Shown piece after piece: positions 39,352 through 50,144 of a DNA stretch of 64,000 bases (the stretch's first letter is position 1; each line of letters begins with the position of its first letter). The notes beneath the pieces were generated by a model. That model saw nothing but the letters and a program-made list of their open reading frames with translations, had not been told where the DNA came from and searched no databases. The translations under genes and the position numbers were made by a program. The DNA lies in NCBI RefSeq assembly GCF_000417875.1, contig NW_006920881.1, forward strand, positions 139,087 through 203,086. The letters are read 5' to 3'. Source of the DNA: Pseudozyma flocculosa PF-1 (lineage: Eukaryota > Basidiomycota > Ustilaginomycetes > Ustilaginales > Ustilaginaceae).

Positions 39352-42300
39352 ATGGTCACGGCCGTCCCAATACAGCACTCGCGACCACCGCAACCTCCTC
39401 TGCCGTCCACAAAGCTGGCGGCCAACCCCGTCAAGGCGATGCGCTTCGCTTCCGTCACCCTCCCTGCCGCCGCTGTCGTCCGCCGCACCTCGTCAAAGCG
39501 CTCCATCGACGATGCAGCCAACGCCTCGCTCGGCAACGACGCCACCTACTCGCCAGCAAAGCGTCGCAGCCCGCCCTCTGACGACGAATCCGACGACAGC
39601 GACAGCCCTACCGCCAGCGACGCTAGCAGCCAAGACGACGACGACGACGGAGACGACGACGAGGGCGGCAAGCAGGCCTCGTCTTCGCCACTGCCATCCT
39701 CTCAGCAGCGCAGGCCCATCCGCTCCGCATTGTCCAGCCGCAGCAGAGCGCCCTCGGGCTCCCTCGCCGCAATGACCGCCCTCTCCCCAGCAGGCGACTA
39801 CCGGCAGGGAATGTACCTCTCGTTCGTCAGCAACGCCCTCCAGGAAAAGTCGCAGGTGAGTCGCCGCCCGCCGCTCGACTTGCCCACCTCGATGCCGCAG
39901 GGGACGCGTTCTGCCTCGATACGCATCGACGCTGACGTTGTTTGCCACCGCTCGTGCCACCGTTGCCCGACTACGCCACCCTACGCTTCCGCAGGGTAAT
40001 CTCGGCCCCTACAACGAGCTCGCGGCCCAGTTCAACATCTCTGCGCCTGCGCTCCGCGCCTCACCGGCTCAGCTCAAGTCGTGGATGGCGGCGCTTTCGC
40101 ACGTCGTCTCGGCCCTCGACCGCACCCACTCGCAGCTCGTCGAAAACATTCTCCAGCTGCCGTGGTATCTCGTCGAGGATCACTTTGCCCACCTGTGGAT
40201 CAAGTTTGTCTGCAGCCTCGTCAGCGCCCGCGGCGAATGGCTCAACAGTGTCCTCTCGCAGGCCGTCCAAGGGTTGGAGTACAGTGAGTCGGCGCGATCC
40301 CACGGGGCGGCCAGTCGTTCTTCTGACTGGCCGGCCGGCCGGCTAAGGCATCGAAATGCCTTGTGCTGACGCTTTGCCACTGTCCTTCGCCCTCGCGCCG
40401 CCCTGCCAGTGTCCAACGCGAAGGCGCGCAGCCTGCTCGGCCTGCCCGTCACCGAGGTACCCGAGATCGACCGGCGGCAGCTCTACGATCGCTTCCACCT
40501 GCTCATCCGCTCGCTCATGGCGCTGATCCCTACGCTGCCCTCGTCGCTGCTGCCGCTGCTCGCGCGCCGCTTCCCGCCCAAGGCGGCGCGCCGCTCCGAG
40601 CAGCTCGTCTACGTCCGCAACATGCTCCGCGTCGCCACCTACTGCGCCGAGCTGTCCGAGAGCATACTCAACACCGTCATCGACCGCGCCATCCAGCTCG
40701 ACGTCGAGATCCAGGTGGAGCTCGATGACCTCGAGGAGGATGTATTGGGCCAGGACCTCGCCGACCCCTTTGACAATGCCATCGACGACGATGACGGCGA
40801 CGAGAGCGATGACGGCAGCGATGCCGGCGACAACCTCCAGGACCTGATGGACGACGACGACGAGTCGGCCGACGAGGACGAGCTCGAGGAGCGCGACATC
40901 CTGGATCCCGAGGACCAGCAGGCGCTCGAGCGGATCCGCACGCTGGTGGCCACCCTCGACAGCATCATGACGGCCGTGCTCGAGCACCTCACCCGCCTCA
41001 ACCGCGGCTTCCAGGCGGCCATCGACGGCGGCGGCGCTACGGGCAAGGCGGGTGCCGTGGTCATGAGCGCGGCCGACGGCGAGGCCAACCGCCGCCACCT
41101 CTTCCACACGCTGCTCGGCATCTTCACGCGGGCGATGCTGCCCACCTTCAAGTGCCGCCATGTCCAGTTTCTGCTCTTCTGGTTCAACTCGCTCGACGCC
41201 GAGTATTCCGACCTGTTTCTCGGCGTGCTGCTCAGCAAGAGCCTCTACGGCGGCATCCACCACCAGCAGCCTTCGTCGGGCGGCGGTGGCAACGAGGTCG
41301 AGGAGCCCGACATCCTCCGTTCGGCTGCGGCCAGCTACGTTGCGAGTTTCGTCAGCCGCGCCTCGTACGTTGACGGCCCCACTAGCCGCATCGTCGTGCT
41401 CAACCTTTGCGCATTCCTCGACGCCCACCTCGAGGCGAGCCAGCAGCTCGACACCGAGATTGGCGCCGCGCCGCCGGGCAGTCGAGTCCACTCGGTGTTT
41501 TACGCCGTCGCTCAGGCCGTCTTCTACATCTTCTGCTTCCGCTGGCGCGACCTCAAGCTGACGCCCGGCGAGGGCGAGGGGGAGGGCGAGGATGACGAGG
41601 GCGACGCGGATGCCGACGAGCTGGCCGGCGGGCTCCACGGTAGCATCGGCGCGCTATCGCAGGCGTCGGTGGCGGGGACGTGGTGCGACGGCCTCAGCGT
41701 GGTGCAGCGTGCCATCACGTCGCCCCTCAACCCGCTCAAGTTTTGCTCGGCCAACGTGGTCAAGCAGTTTGCGCGCATCGCCCAGCACACCGGCTTCCTC
41801 TACTGCTACTCGATCATCGAGTCCAACAACCGCATGGGCAGGGTCGCCACCCGCAACAGCCGACAGCCTTCGCGCACGACGTCGCTCAACACCCTCGGCG
41901 GCCTCGGCTCGGGCGGCGCCGGTCCAGGAGGCGACTCGAGCCGCGAAGGCAGCGACGTTGGCACCCCGCGCCCCTCGGACGCCGGCTCGCAGCAGCACAA
42001 GCAGCTGCCGGATCCGATCCAGACGAGCTCCAACCTCGACGTCTTCTTCCCCTTTGACCCTTACAAGCTGCAGACTTCGGCCAGCTTCGTCGACCCGCTC
42101 TACCGCGAATGGGCCGATGTGGCGCCCGAAGAGGATGGCGACAGCGACGACGACGACGACGACGACGACGATGATGGCGAAGACGACGACAACGAGGGCG
42201 AGGGCAACGGCTCGGGGCAGGAGGGTGGCGTCGATATCCCTGGCGCCGTCCACGCCTCGCAGCATCGCGGGCCCGAAGGTGGCGACGACGACGACGAAGG

Positions 42301-42361
42301 GTCGGCCGCCTCGTTTGTATCGCAGGTCGAGGCCATGAGCATCAGCCCGTACCGCGGCTAA
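39352..42361 (+). CDS. RRN3: RNA polymerase I-specific initiation factor Rrn3
   Basis: Rrn3 (TIF-IA) binds RNA polymerase I and brings it to the rDNA promoter; its phosphorylation couples rRNA synthesis to growth. Exons are 39352-39855, 39995-40283 and 40410-42361, giving 914 aa. Donors are GTGAGT; acceptors are GCAG and CCAG. The N-terminal 130 residues are Ser/Asp-rich. The conserved HEAT-like part starts at YRQGMYLSFVSNALQEKSQ and continues with WMAALSHVVSALDRTHSQLV and LPWYLVEDHFAHLWIKF. After splice 2 come YDRFHLLIRSLMALIPTLP, YVRNMLRVATYCAELSESIL and, later, FLLFWFNSLDAEYSDLFLG, YVASFVSRASYVD and QAVFYIFCFRWRDL. An acidic insert of about 40 residues follows the first half. Low-complexity Asp runs near the C-terminus make it longer than yeast Rrn3 (627 aa). 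Identification rests on several family blocks in order. Confidence 0.95.
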
Positions 42362-42846
42362 CTCGGGCGAGCATCGCCTTGACCGCCTCCCCCAGGTCCT
42401 CCTGCTTGCACATTCTCCTCCAGCATCGCACGCCGCCCTCATGCATTCTCAGGATCCTCGTCCCTCTCCGCCTCGCCTCGCTTCTCAACTTACCCTTCAT
42501 TGCCCGCCTTCTTCACTCTGCATAGGTTCCTCTCCCTTGGCCACCCTACCATTTCCATCCTCGTTTCGACGGCATTCCTGCAATGTACCATAACAGCACT
42601 ACCGCCACACAGCCTCGCTGTCGGGATCCTCATGAGCATCTTTAAGCCGGCCCCCGGCCATCAACGGCCGCATCTGGAAGCCTGTAATGTTGCTGCTTGC
42701 CATGGGCAGATCAGACGGCTGGCCGAACGACGGACGGTGCAAGGCTGTCTGTCTGGCTGGCGTTGCATCGGGGCCAGGCGACCGTCTGGGGGGCGGCATC
42801 GAGGTGCGTCTGGCCGCTGGGCACGCTGCTGCTGCCGCTGCCGTTG
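42362..42846. other. Convergent 3' region RRN3 / thioredoxin
   Basis: 485 bases between the two stops. Nothing beyond short chance frames. Confidence 0.45.
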
Positions 42847-43437
42847 CTACTGGTGCTTTGCGAGGAACTCGGCCACCTTGCGCTCGGGTAGCAGACCGAC
42901 GAAGCCGTCGACGACCTACCGGACCGACAGACGCGGGTAGGAGGGGTAGGTAAGGAGCGGGGAGGTAGGTGCGATCAGTCTCGGTCGTCCAGAGCGTCCA
43001 GACGCTCCGGCACCACGCGGCAGTCATGGCCCGCCATCGTTACTCGCTCGCATCGGCGACGACGCCGACGCACTCACCTTTCCCTCCTTCATGAGGAGCA
43101 CGGTGGGCATAGCCGAGACCTTGAACTGCTGCGCGAGCTGCTGGTGCTCGTCGACATCGATCTTGATGAGATCGACGGGCTTGTCGTCGCCTTCGGTGAG
43201 CTTGGTGAGGGTGGGCGAGAGGAGCTTGCAGGGCTGGCACCAGGTGGCGTAGAAGTCGACGAGGAGCGGTCGACCATGCTCTGCCGCGTCGGCGGCGGGC
43301 GAGAGCCGCGCCGTGATGGTCGAGAGGTCGGTCGAGGGGTAGATTTTGGATGTGCGCGGCGTCCAAGAGAACGAGCGGGTGTGCGCTTGCTGTCGCATCG
43401 TCTGGAAGCCGGTGCGGAGGGTTCGGGGAAGCGACAT
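42847..43437 (-). CDS. Mitochondrial thioredoxin with a CQPC active site
   Basis: A thiol-disulfide oxidoreductase of the thioredoxin family. Exons are 43437-43078 and 42915-42847 (intron GTGAGT...GGTAG), giving 142 aa. Residues 1-30 are basic, Ser/Thr-rich and acid-free, a likely matrix presequence. The domain has LLVDFYATWCQPCKLLSPTL at 58-77, IKIDVDEHQQLAQQF, the cis-Pro loop SAMPTVLLMKEGK, and after splicing VVDGFVGLLPERKVAEFLAK. The second exon completes the last strand and helix; without it the domain lacks its end. The usual WCGPC is WCQPC here. Gln in the dipeptide may change the redox potential. Yeast Trx3 is the likely counterpart. The stop converges with RRN3. Confidence 0.93.
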
Positions 43438-46400
43438 GGTCGATGTATCTGTGTGTGAGTGGCGAGGTGGTTTGGTGGTGGTGTCGGGTGGTGGGCGGTG
43501 GGTGGTGGCAAGTGGAGGAGAAGAAGCTCGTTCGGCCTGGCCTGGCCCCGGCCCCAGCGTCGCAAAGGCCGAGCCCAAGCCGCCCGAACTCGGTTCCGAC
43601 GTTTTCGTCGAAATCTCGGCAGACGGGAATGAGGCGTCCGGCCTCGCTGCGCGTTGCGAGCCTGGCCCTCGGACGCCCGGCTCGAACCAGACCAGGCGGC
43701 GGCTGCTGCTGTCAGGGTCGACGCAGGGTCCCGCCGGCCAACAGCCGAACGCACGCGTACGACAGGTAGCTCCTCACCGCCGACCTCGACCGCTCCCCGG
43801 ACGACAGCCCCTCTCTTCACCCATCCCTTCTCGCACCTCGTCACACCCCGACCCCGTCATACCGTTGTGAACGGAGCGTGCGAGCAAGATGCGGTCTGCA
43901 CGCTCCACGGACGCCGATATGGGCTCCGGGGCGCGCACGGTGCCGAGGAGCGGGACGGAGCCCTGGCGGTGAGTGCTGGGTCGGGTCGGATCCGCTTCAC
44001 TCGGACCGTCCCTCCCTCTCTTCGCGTCCCTACCTGCCTGCCTGCTGGTCAACGAGTAGGCTGAGGCAGGGTGGGCCTTGGAGGGGATGAGCTACGACCT
44101 GAGACATCTCGGCTTCGGCCATGCCCGCCTGCTGGCCGTCGGCGGAGCTGAGCCTGCCGCCGCTCGTCGATCTGCGCTGGCCCGAGCCCCGACCTGGCCG
44201 TGTCCAGCTCAGCTCGACCGAGGGTAGTCATGTATCAAAGGAGCCTCTCGACAGCCTGGATCCTCTCGACCTCGCCCCGCCGCTCTCGCCGGGTCGGTCC
44301 GACGCCGGCGGTCGATCCGATCGCCCCGAGCCGCAGTCTGCCCTCGCTCTGCCTCCTGCGCGGTGCGGGTCTGGTCGATCTCGTCAGTCGTCGAGGGCCC
44401 CGCACCGTCATGCTACCGACTTTTTGTCTTTCTTTTACGACTTGTTTTCCCGTCAAGTCGCAAGGTCAGCGCTCCCGCAGGTGTTTCCGCCAGGTCGCCC
44501 ATTGGCAAACGTGGCCACGGATCTCGACCCTTTCACCCGCTCTCGCCTCTCCGTCGATCGACGACCGCGACTTTTGGCGCTTCGCCGTTTACCTCGCAGT
44601 CCATTTCGCAGCATGCCTTCATTCCTGCCGCTCAGCATCTCCGTTCCAGCGCGCTACGGTCTCGTCGGAGCCTCGTCGAGAGAAGGGGCCAACACATCGA
44701 ACGGTGAAGTCGATGCAGACGTGACTAGGCCCATGTCGGCGACGATGACGTCCAGCTCCGAGCGCACACGGATCGGTAAGCCATGCACCGCTGGAAGAAG
44801 CTGTTGGCTCGCTCGCTGCTCCTGCCGGCCTAACCTAGCCTGACTCTGACTTCGCCGGCACGAAGCAAGGGGTCGGTTTGCCATTGCGATCCTTTGACTC
44901 CGCTGCTCTCCCGCTGGCTGTCCAACTCGCCTGGCAAGAGGACGACGGAGGCAGCATGCAGGTGCGCTGGCTCTGGCTTTGGCTCTGGCTCTGGCTCGCT
45001 CATCGCGCCTGTCCTGCTCGTCGCCGGAGGGTCCTGGTTTCCCCTTGCACGCGCTCGACTCGGCACTCGCCTCGAGGCGATCAGCTGTCACGCACGCTGC
45101 GCTGCCACGGTAGGTACAGTACGCCCTCGCCCCGGCGCTAGCGTCGATGCACGCCAGACCTGGGGCTGTTGACGTCGTCTTCGATTGTCGCCGGTACATA
45201 CGCGCAAGAGACAGAGCGAGGGCGAGTGGGAGTTCGTTCGGCCGGCTGCGCCTCGGAGGCGGACCCTACCGAATTCAGGTCGAGCCCGACGCGACCCGAC
45301 GCAGGCTGCGCGCCGCACGGTACGGTGCTGCCGGGCGCAGGCAGGGATGGCGCGGGGCCAGCGTGCGTCGTTCGGCTACGCCGTCTGACCTGGTCTGGCC
45401 TGGCGGGGCGGGGCAGCATGCAGGGACCCCCCTCCGTTTGTTCGGCGTCGCAGGCAGGCTCGCTGCTCGTACCGGCTTGCTTGAGGTGCCCGCTACCAGC
45501 TGGCTGAGCCTGCCAGCCGCTCTTCTAGGCCGCACCGAGGATTCAGCACCTCGGGCGTGCGCAAAGAAGCTCCGCAGCTGCCGCTGCCGTTGCGGCCGAG
45601 GTTGGGCTCTGTATTCGCCAGCCCCTCGCGGAATACAGTCGCGGCCAGCCCAGTCTAGCCCAAACGTGGGGTGGGCGGCGGAATTGGATGCGGGCGGGGA
45701 CCCTCGGACTCGGCCTGCCTGCATCGAGCGGCAGCGGCAGCGGGCGCCAGCTGGCAGACCAATCCGCAACGTAACGCGCACATCAACAAACACGTACGTA
45801 CATACACTACTGCCTGCCTGGCCTCCGGCGTACCAAGAGGCCAGCACGAAGCGTAACGTACCGCCGAACTTGGCGAGCGCTTCTAAACCATCATGCACGG
45901 TGAGACGACGACGACGACGACGACGACGGAGCGAAGCTTTCCTGGCGGCCCTTGCCAGAAACGAGAGAGGAGATGGCCAGGCGATTGCGACAGGCGTGCG
46001 TATGCCCCGCGCGAGCCCGCTTCCCAAAGGGGGCGCGTGCCTTTAGGCCAGGACCGGGGCGCTGCCTGGACGCGAGGCCATGTCCATTCCTGCTAGCCTA
46101 GCCTGGCCCTCGCCCGCCTCGGGCCCTCGCCTCGCCTCGACGCACCCGACCTACCGGGGTCAATCCAGCTGTCGGGGCCCATGGCACGACGTAGGCTATC
46201 TGTCGATGCCATTTTGTGATTGCAGCCGCATCAGCCCGGCGGGTGCCCAGCAGGATGCCTTGGCTTGGATCGCCCAGGGAGACAGGCAGGCAGCATCGCA
46301 CCGTACCGCGCAGCACCTCGACTCGACGGTATGTGCTCTCATCGTAGGCCGGGACCACCAGCAGCCCGGCGGCTGTGGGCTGGAGGGTTGCGGCGGGCGA

Positions 46401-46502
46401 GGCCCTGGCAGGGCAGGGTACAGCGAGATTCTTGTCTCCGGCATCAAAACGGCAGGCAGCAGGCAGAGTCTGCAGGTCAGTCGGCGAGCTGGCTCGGCGA
46501 GG

Positions 46503-46550
<48 letters not shown>

Positions 46551-47460
46551 ACTGCCTGACTGCTTTGCCATGCCCTGCCATGCCCTGCCAGGCTAAGACT
46601 GGATTGGGCCTGCCTCCTCTTCCTACCTCCGTCCTCTCCTCCCTCCTTGTCCCTCTCCGCGGGCCCCCTTGCTGCTGCTACCTACCAGGGGCCGTCTCCT
46701 TGTCTTCTCCACCATCTACGGCCGTCCACCATCCTGCCTCTTGTCTCTCATCAAACCCCGGCTTCGTTTATTACCCTCAGTCCTTGGCACGCCCACCCCT
46801 TTTCCGCCTCTCTCGCTCCCTCCCCGCACTTGCCCTTCCCACCACTACTCTGGCTCCTCCAACTTCCCCTTTCCAACATCTCGAACCGATCCTTCCTTCA
46901 ATACTACGCTCGCAGTCTCGTCCCTCTGCATCATCGTCGCCGCAGCACCGTCAGTTGCAGCAGCGCCACCCTATCGCCATCACCATCACCACCGAAGCCC
47001 CTCCAGCTCCAACGCCAGGAGCCATCTGCGAACCAGCTAGAGTCTCGTCGAGTCCCACCGCACGGCCCAGCATACTGTAGCATCGCCCGGATACCCCCCT
47101 CAGCCTTGACCTCGACCGCATTCGTTCGCTGCCCTTCGACTCGATCATCTCGCCCTCGTCCATCTTCGCTCCCTCAGACTGCCGGCCATTTTCCACTTCG
47201 CTCTCTGAACCGCTTTCCACTTGTGTTGCCACAAAAGCCACCTCTGACCGAAGCCGCCGCGACTAACAGCAAACCTCTCGACCTCGTCTGCCAATCAGTC
47301 AGAGCAAGGCAGAAGCAACGCCACCGTGTCGAAAAGCATACTGCTCCAGCCTCGTCCGCCACCGCCTTGTCCATCGGCCCACCAGACGCCCCATCGGATC
47401 GTCGTAGATCACGCCGCGCTCCCCTCAAACAGCCCACAAGCCGAGCATAAGCCGTCCAGC
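43438..47460. other. Gene-poor divergent region, thioredoxin / low-complexity orphan
   Basis: 4 kb with no gene I can support, the longest gap here. It holds GGCCTGG tracts (43520-43560), a CTGGCTTTGG-like repeat (44960-45000), an ACG run (45905-45930), a CCTG microsatellite (46503-46560) and a long C/T-rich segment (46600-47450) that is probably the orphan's leader. A short frame at 43889-43968 ends in GTGAGT, but no acceptor gives a sensible continuation. Confidence 0.5.
46503..46560 (+). repeat. CCTG tetranucleotide microsatellite
   Basis: About twelve tandem CCTG units followed by two CTGA variants, read directly. Non-coding. Confidence 0.9.
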
Positions 47461-49218
47461 ATGTCGTTCTCCTCGGCCGCATCCTTTGCCACATTTGGTG
47501 CCCCGAGCAGCCCGGCCACTTCGTCGCTCTGGGAGCGTCGCCGGGCTAGCAAGCAGGGAGCCACCCTCGTGGAGCACGCCCCGCTCGCCTCGGTGCATGC
47601 ATCGAGCTGCTCGATCCCAGCGCCGCGCTCGGCATCCACCCTCGGCGCCATCGGCTCGCGCCGCACCAGCGCCGAGACGCCGCGTTCCGAAGTCGACATC
47701 AACGTCCTCTCGCTTGTCCTCGAGATGCCTCTCTTGCAGCTCGACCGCGCCTCGAACGGTCCCCTCTCGTGCCCGCCTACGACGACCACCTTTCGCCAAG
47801 CCGCTTCCTCGGCATCGCCGCTACCACCTTCGCCCCTCTCTCGCACCACGATGGCGGCTTCCGGCGGCGAAGAGCAGCCAATCATGCGGCCCTTTGACAG
47901 CGCCGAGGCGCTGCATCATCTCCAGGGCACCGACCGCACCTTGGCCTGCGAGATCAACACGGCCCGAACCGCAGTGACCTCGGCCCTGTCGATCTTCTCC
48001 TGCCTCGACGATGGCGACGACGAGAACGAGGCTGACGACGATGAAGGCCATCTTCGCGCTGTAGGCCAGCATTGCCACGCTGCCGACGCTCGGCGGTTGC
48101 CCGGTCTGCCAAGCCGGCTGATCCTTCCTGGCCGCCATGACCAAAATGCCTGCGCTGGCAGCCCGCCGAGCCCGACGAGCCCCCTCTCTCCCGCCGACTC
48201 GACCTTTGGCACCGACTCGGAGGCGGCCGGTGCTATTGGTGCCGACGGCAAGAAGAAGGGCCGCGCCAGGATGAGCCAGGAGAAGCGCAAGAGGCTTGCC
48301 CGCCGGCGGGAACGCGAGGCGCTGGTGCGCGCCAGCATGGGTGGCGGCCTCGATTCGCTGCCCTACTCTCCCACGTCGCCCTCGACGCCGACGTCGATGC
48401 TTCCGTCCGACTTTGCCGCCTACGGCTTGTCCTCGGCGGCGCCTGCCACCATCGGCGGCGTTGCCATGAGCGGGGGCGATGGATGGGGTCGCAGGTCGCT
48501 GGATTCGCTCGCGAGCCGGCCGGCGTCGGACTGCTGGGCCGCGTACACCCCGTCGCCCGTAAGCAGCGCCGCCAAGTCCATCCGCCACCACCAACAACAG
48601 CAGCCGCAGGTGCAGCAGCATCAGCACTTCCACCAGCATCAGCAGCAATACCCGCAGTACCCGGCGCCCACTCGCTCGAGGCCGTTGTCGCTCGTGCGCA
48701 CCTCGTCGGCATCGTCTGCGGCGGTGTCGTCGTCGTGGGACGTGTTCCAACCCGCCTCTCCCTCCTCGCCTTCGCCCCTCGGCGGCGGCTGGTCGGGCTA
48801 CGTCGACCTCCCTTCGCCGTCGCATTCGGGCTTCGCTGCGAGCTATGCGCACCAAGCATCGTCGTCGTCGCCCTCTTCATCGGCGTCTTCGGCGTGCAGC
48901 TCTGCGTTGACGACGCCGCAGACGTCTCCGACCAAGTACGATGGGCCGACGGTCGTGGCACCCGCTTCGGCGTCGTCGGAGCTCGACGTCATGTATGGCT
49001 GGGCGCAGGCGCAGACGCGGCTCGACACGTACGCCAAGAGCAGCAACGCCACGCTGCGCCCGCCTCGGCTGGTCGTAGAGCCTCCGAGCCCGCAGCGCGG
49101 TGGCCTCAAGGATGATTGCGACGCGTCCTGGACGAGGGCCAGCGGGCGCGGCGTCTTTGACTGTAACAACAGCAGCGGCTTCAGCAGTGGCGGCGTGCCC
49201 AACCGACTGGTTTTGTAG
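47461..49218 (+). CDS. Low-complexity Ser/Ala/Gln-rich protein of unknown function (585 aa)
   Basis: An intronless frame from ATG 47461 (MSFSSAASFATFGAPSS). I recognise no family. Residues 75-95 (SEVDINVLSLVLEMPLLQLD) and 135-175 (PFDSAEALHHLQGTDRTLA, then a helix with SALSIFSCLDDGDDENEADDD) are the least biased parts. A basic segment near 265-290 (KKKGRARMSQEKRKRLARRREREAL) looks like a bZIP-type basic region or a nuclear signal, but no leucine heptads follow. A Gln/His run (HHQQQQPQVQQHQHFHQHQQQ) lies near 380. The C-terminal part is Ser/Pro-rich. Such proteins are often transcriptional regulators in fungi, but nothing here proves that. The gene lies just before the assembly gap. Confidence 0.65.
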   Translation: MSFSSAASFATFGAPSSPATSSLWERRRASKQGATLVEHAPLASVHASSCSIPAPRSASTLGAIGSRRTSAETPRSEVDINVLSLVLEMPLLQLDRASNGPLSCPPTTTTFRQAASSASPLPPSPLSRTTMAASGGEEQPIMRPFDSAEALHHLQGTDRTLACEINTARTAVTSALSIFSCLDDGDDENEADDDEGHLRAVGQHCHAADARRLPGLPSRLILPGRHDQNACAGSPPSPTSPLSPADSTFGTDSEAAGAIGADGKKKGRARMSQEKRKRLARRREREALVRASMGGGLDSLPYSPTSPSTPTSMLPSDFAAYGLSSAAPATIGGVAMSGGDGWGRRSLDSLASRPASDCWAAYTPSPVSSAAKSIRHHQQQQPQVQQHQHFHQHQQQYPQYPAPTRSRPLSLVRTSSASSAAVSSSWDVFQPASPSSPSPLGGGWSGYVDLPSPSHSGFAASYAHQASSSSPSSSASSACSSALTTPQTSPTKYDGPTVVAPASASSELDVMYGWAQAQTRLDTYAKSSNATLRPPRLVVEPPSPQRGGLKDDCDASWTRASGRGVFDCNNSSGFSSGGVPNRLVL

Positions 49219-50144
49219 GGTCCCCACGTTGCGTCTTTCTCCGTCACTCCCTCCCTCCCTCTCTCTCTCNNNNNNNNNNNNNNNNNNNNNNNNNNNNNNN
49301 NNNNNNNNNNNNNNNNNNNNNNNNNNNNNNNNNNNNNNNNNNNNNNNNNNNNNNNNNNNNNNNNNNNNNNNNNNNNNNNNNNNNNNNNNNNNNNNNNCTC
49401 TCTCTCTCTCTGCGTATCTGTCTCCTTTCTCCTCTCTGCTCCTTCCCCCACTCCCTCTCTAGCCCGCTCTCTTCCGTGTTCCTTTCCAGCATCCTCGCTC
49501 CTGGACCCACATGCGCCGACGTCGTCTCTCTGTGCCTGGCCGCCGATGGGACTGCGTCCTGTTCGGGGCCGGGAAGAGGACGCGCGCGCCGTGGTCGCTA
49601 TCCGAGGAGATGTTCGACGTGCCCAGGTCGCTCCTGCCTTGCTGCATCCTATCTCGTCCCAGCATAACTGTATCGCAATCCAACTGCCCATTGAAGCTCA
49701 CCTCAGCAAAGGCCGTTGGTCATAGCAGCACCGCCTGAGGTCTCAGGGCAAGGTGACAAAGGCCAGCGGAGGTTGGAGGGTGCGTCGCGGCGTCGAGATC
49801 GAAACCCGATATTGGCTCAATCGGGCCTGATCACGCTACCGATAGCAGCTTAGCCTGGCCGGGCCAGGCGAGCGAGGCGCATGGCGCACGTCCCTTTCCA
49901 CCACCATCCACCTAACCCTTTGGCAACCACGGTCGCACCGCCGCCACCATCTGCAACACCACCACCAACACCACCACGCAGCCACCACCGGCCCCCTCGC
50001 AAAGATGCGCAACTAGCATCCTTTTCCCTCCGGTACCTTGGCTGCGTTGATCCCCCGTCTCCTGCCAGTTGGCCCCTCCCCTGCTCCAGATAGACGACCG
50101 ACCGACCGATTGACCAAACGACCGGCGACGACGACGTGCCCGCA
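49219..50144. promoter_or_regulatory. Intergenic region with assembly gap upstream of MDM10
   Basis: 926 bases including the N gap. The part after the gap (49400-50144) is C/T- and ACC-rich near 49900-49990 and serves as the MDM10 5' region. No gene recognised. Confidence 0.45.
49270..49397. other. Assembly gap (N run) inside a CT microsatellite
   Basis: 128 N bases, with CTCTCT on both sides (49258-49269 and 49398-49412). The gap most likely marks a long CT dinucleotide repeat that could not be assembled, so its true length is unknown. Confidence 0.97.

Noticed and set aside
43889..43968. Possible first exon (MRSARSTDAD...) ending in GTGAGT
   Set aside because: The acceptors tried downstream (near 44047-44075) led to quick stops or unconvincing short peptides.
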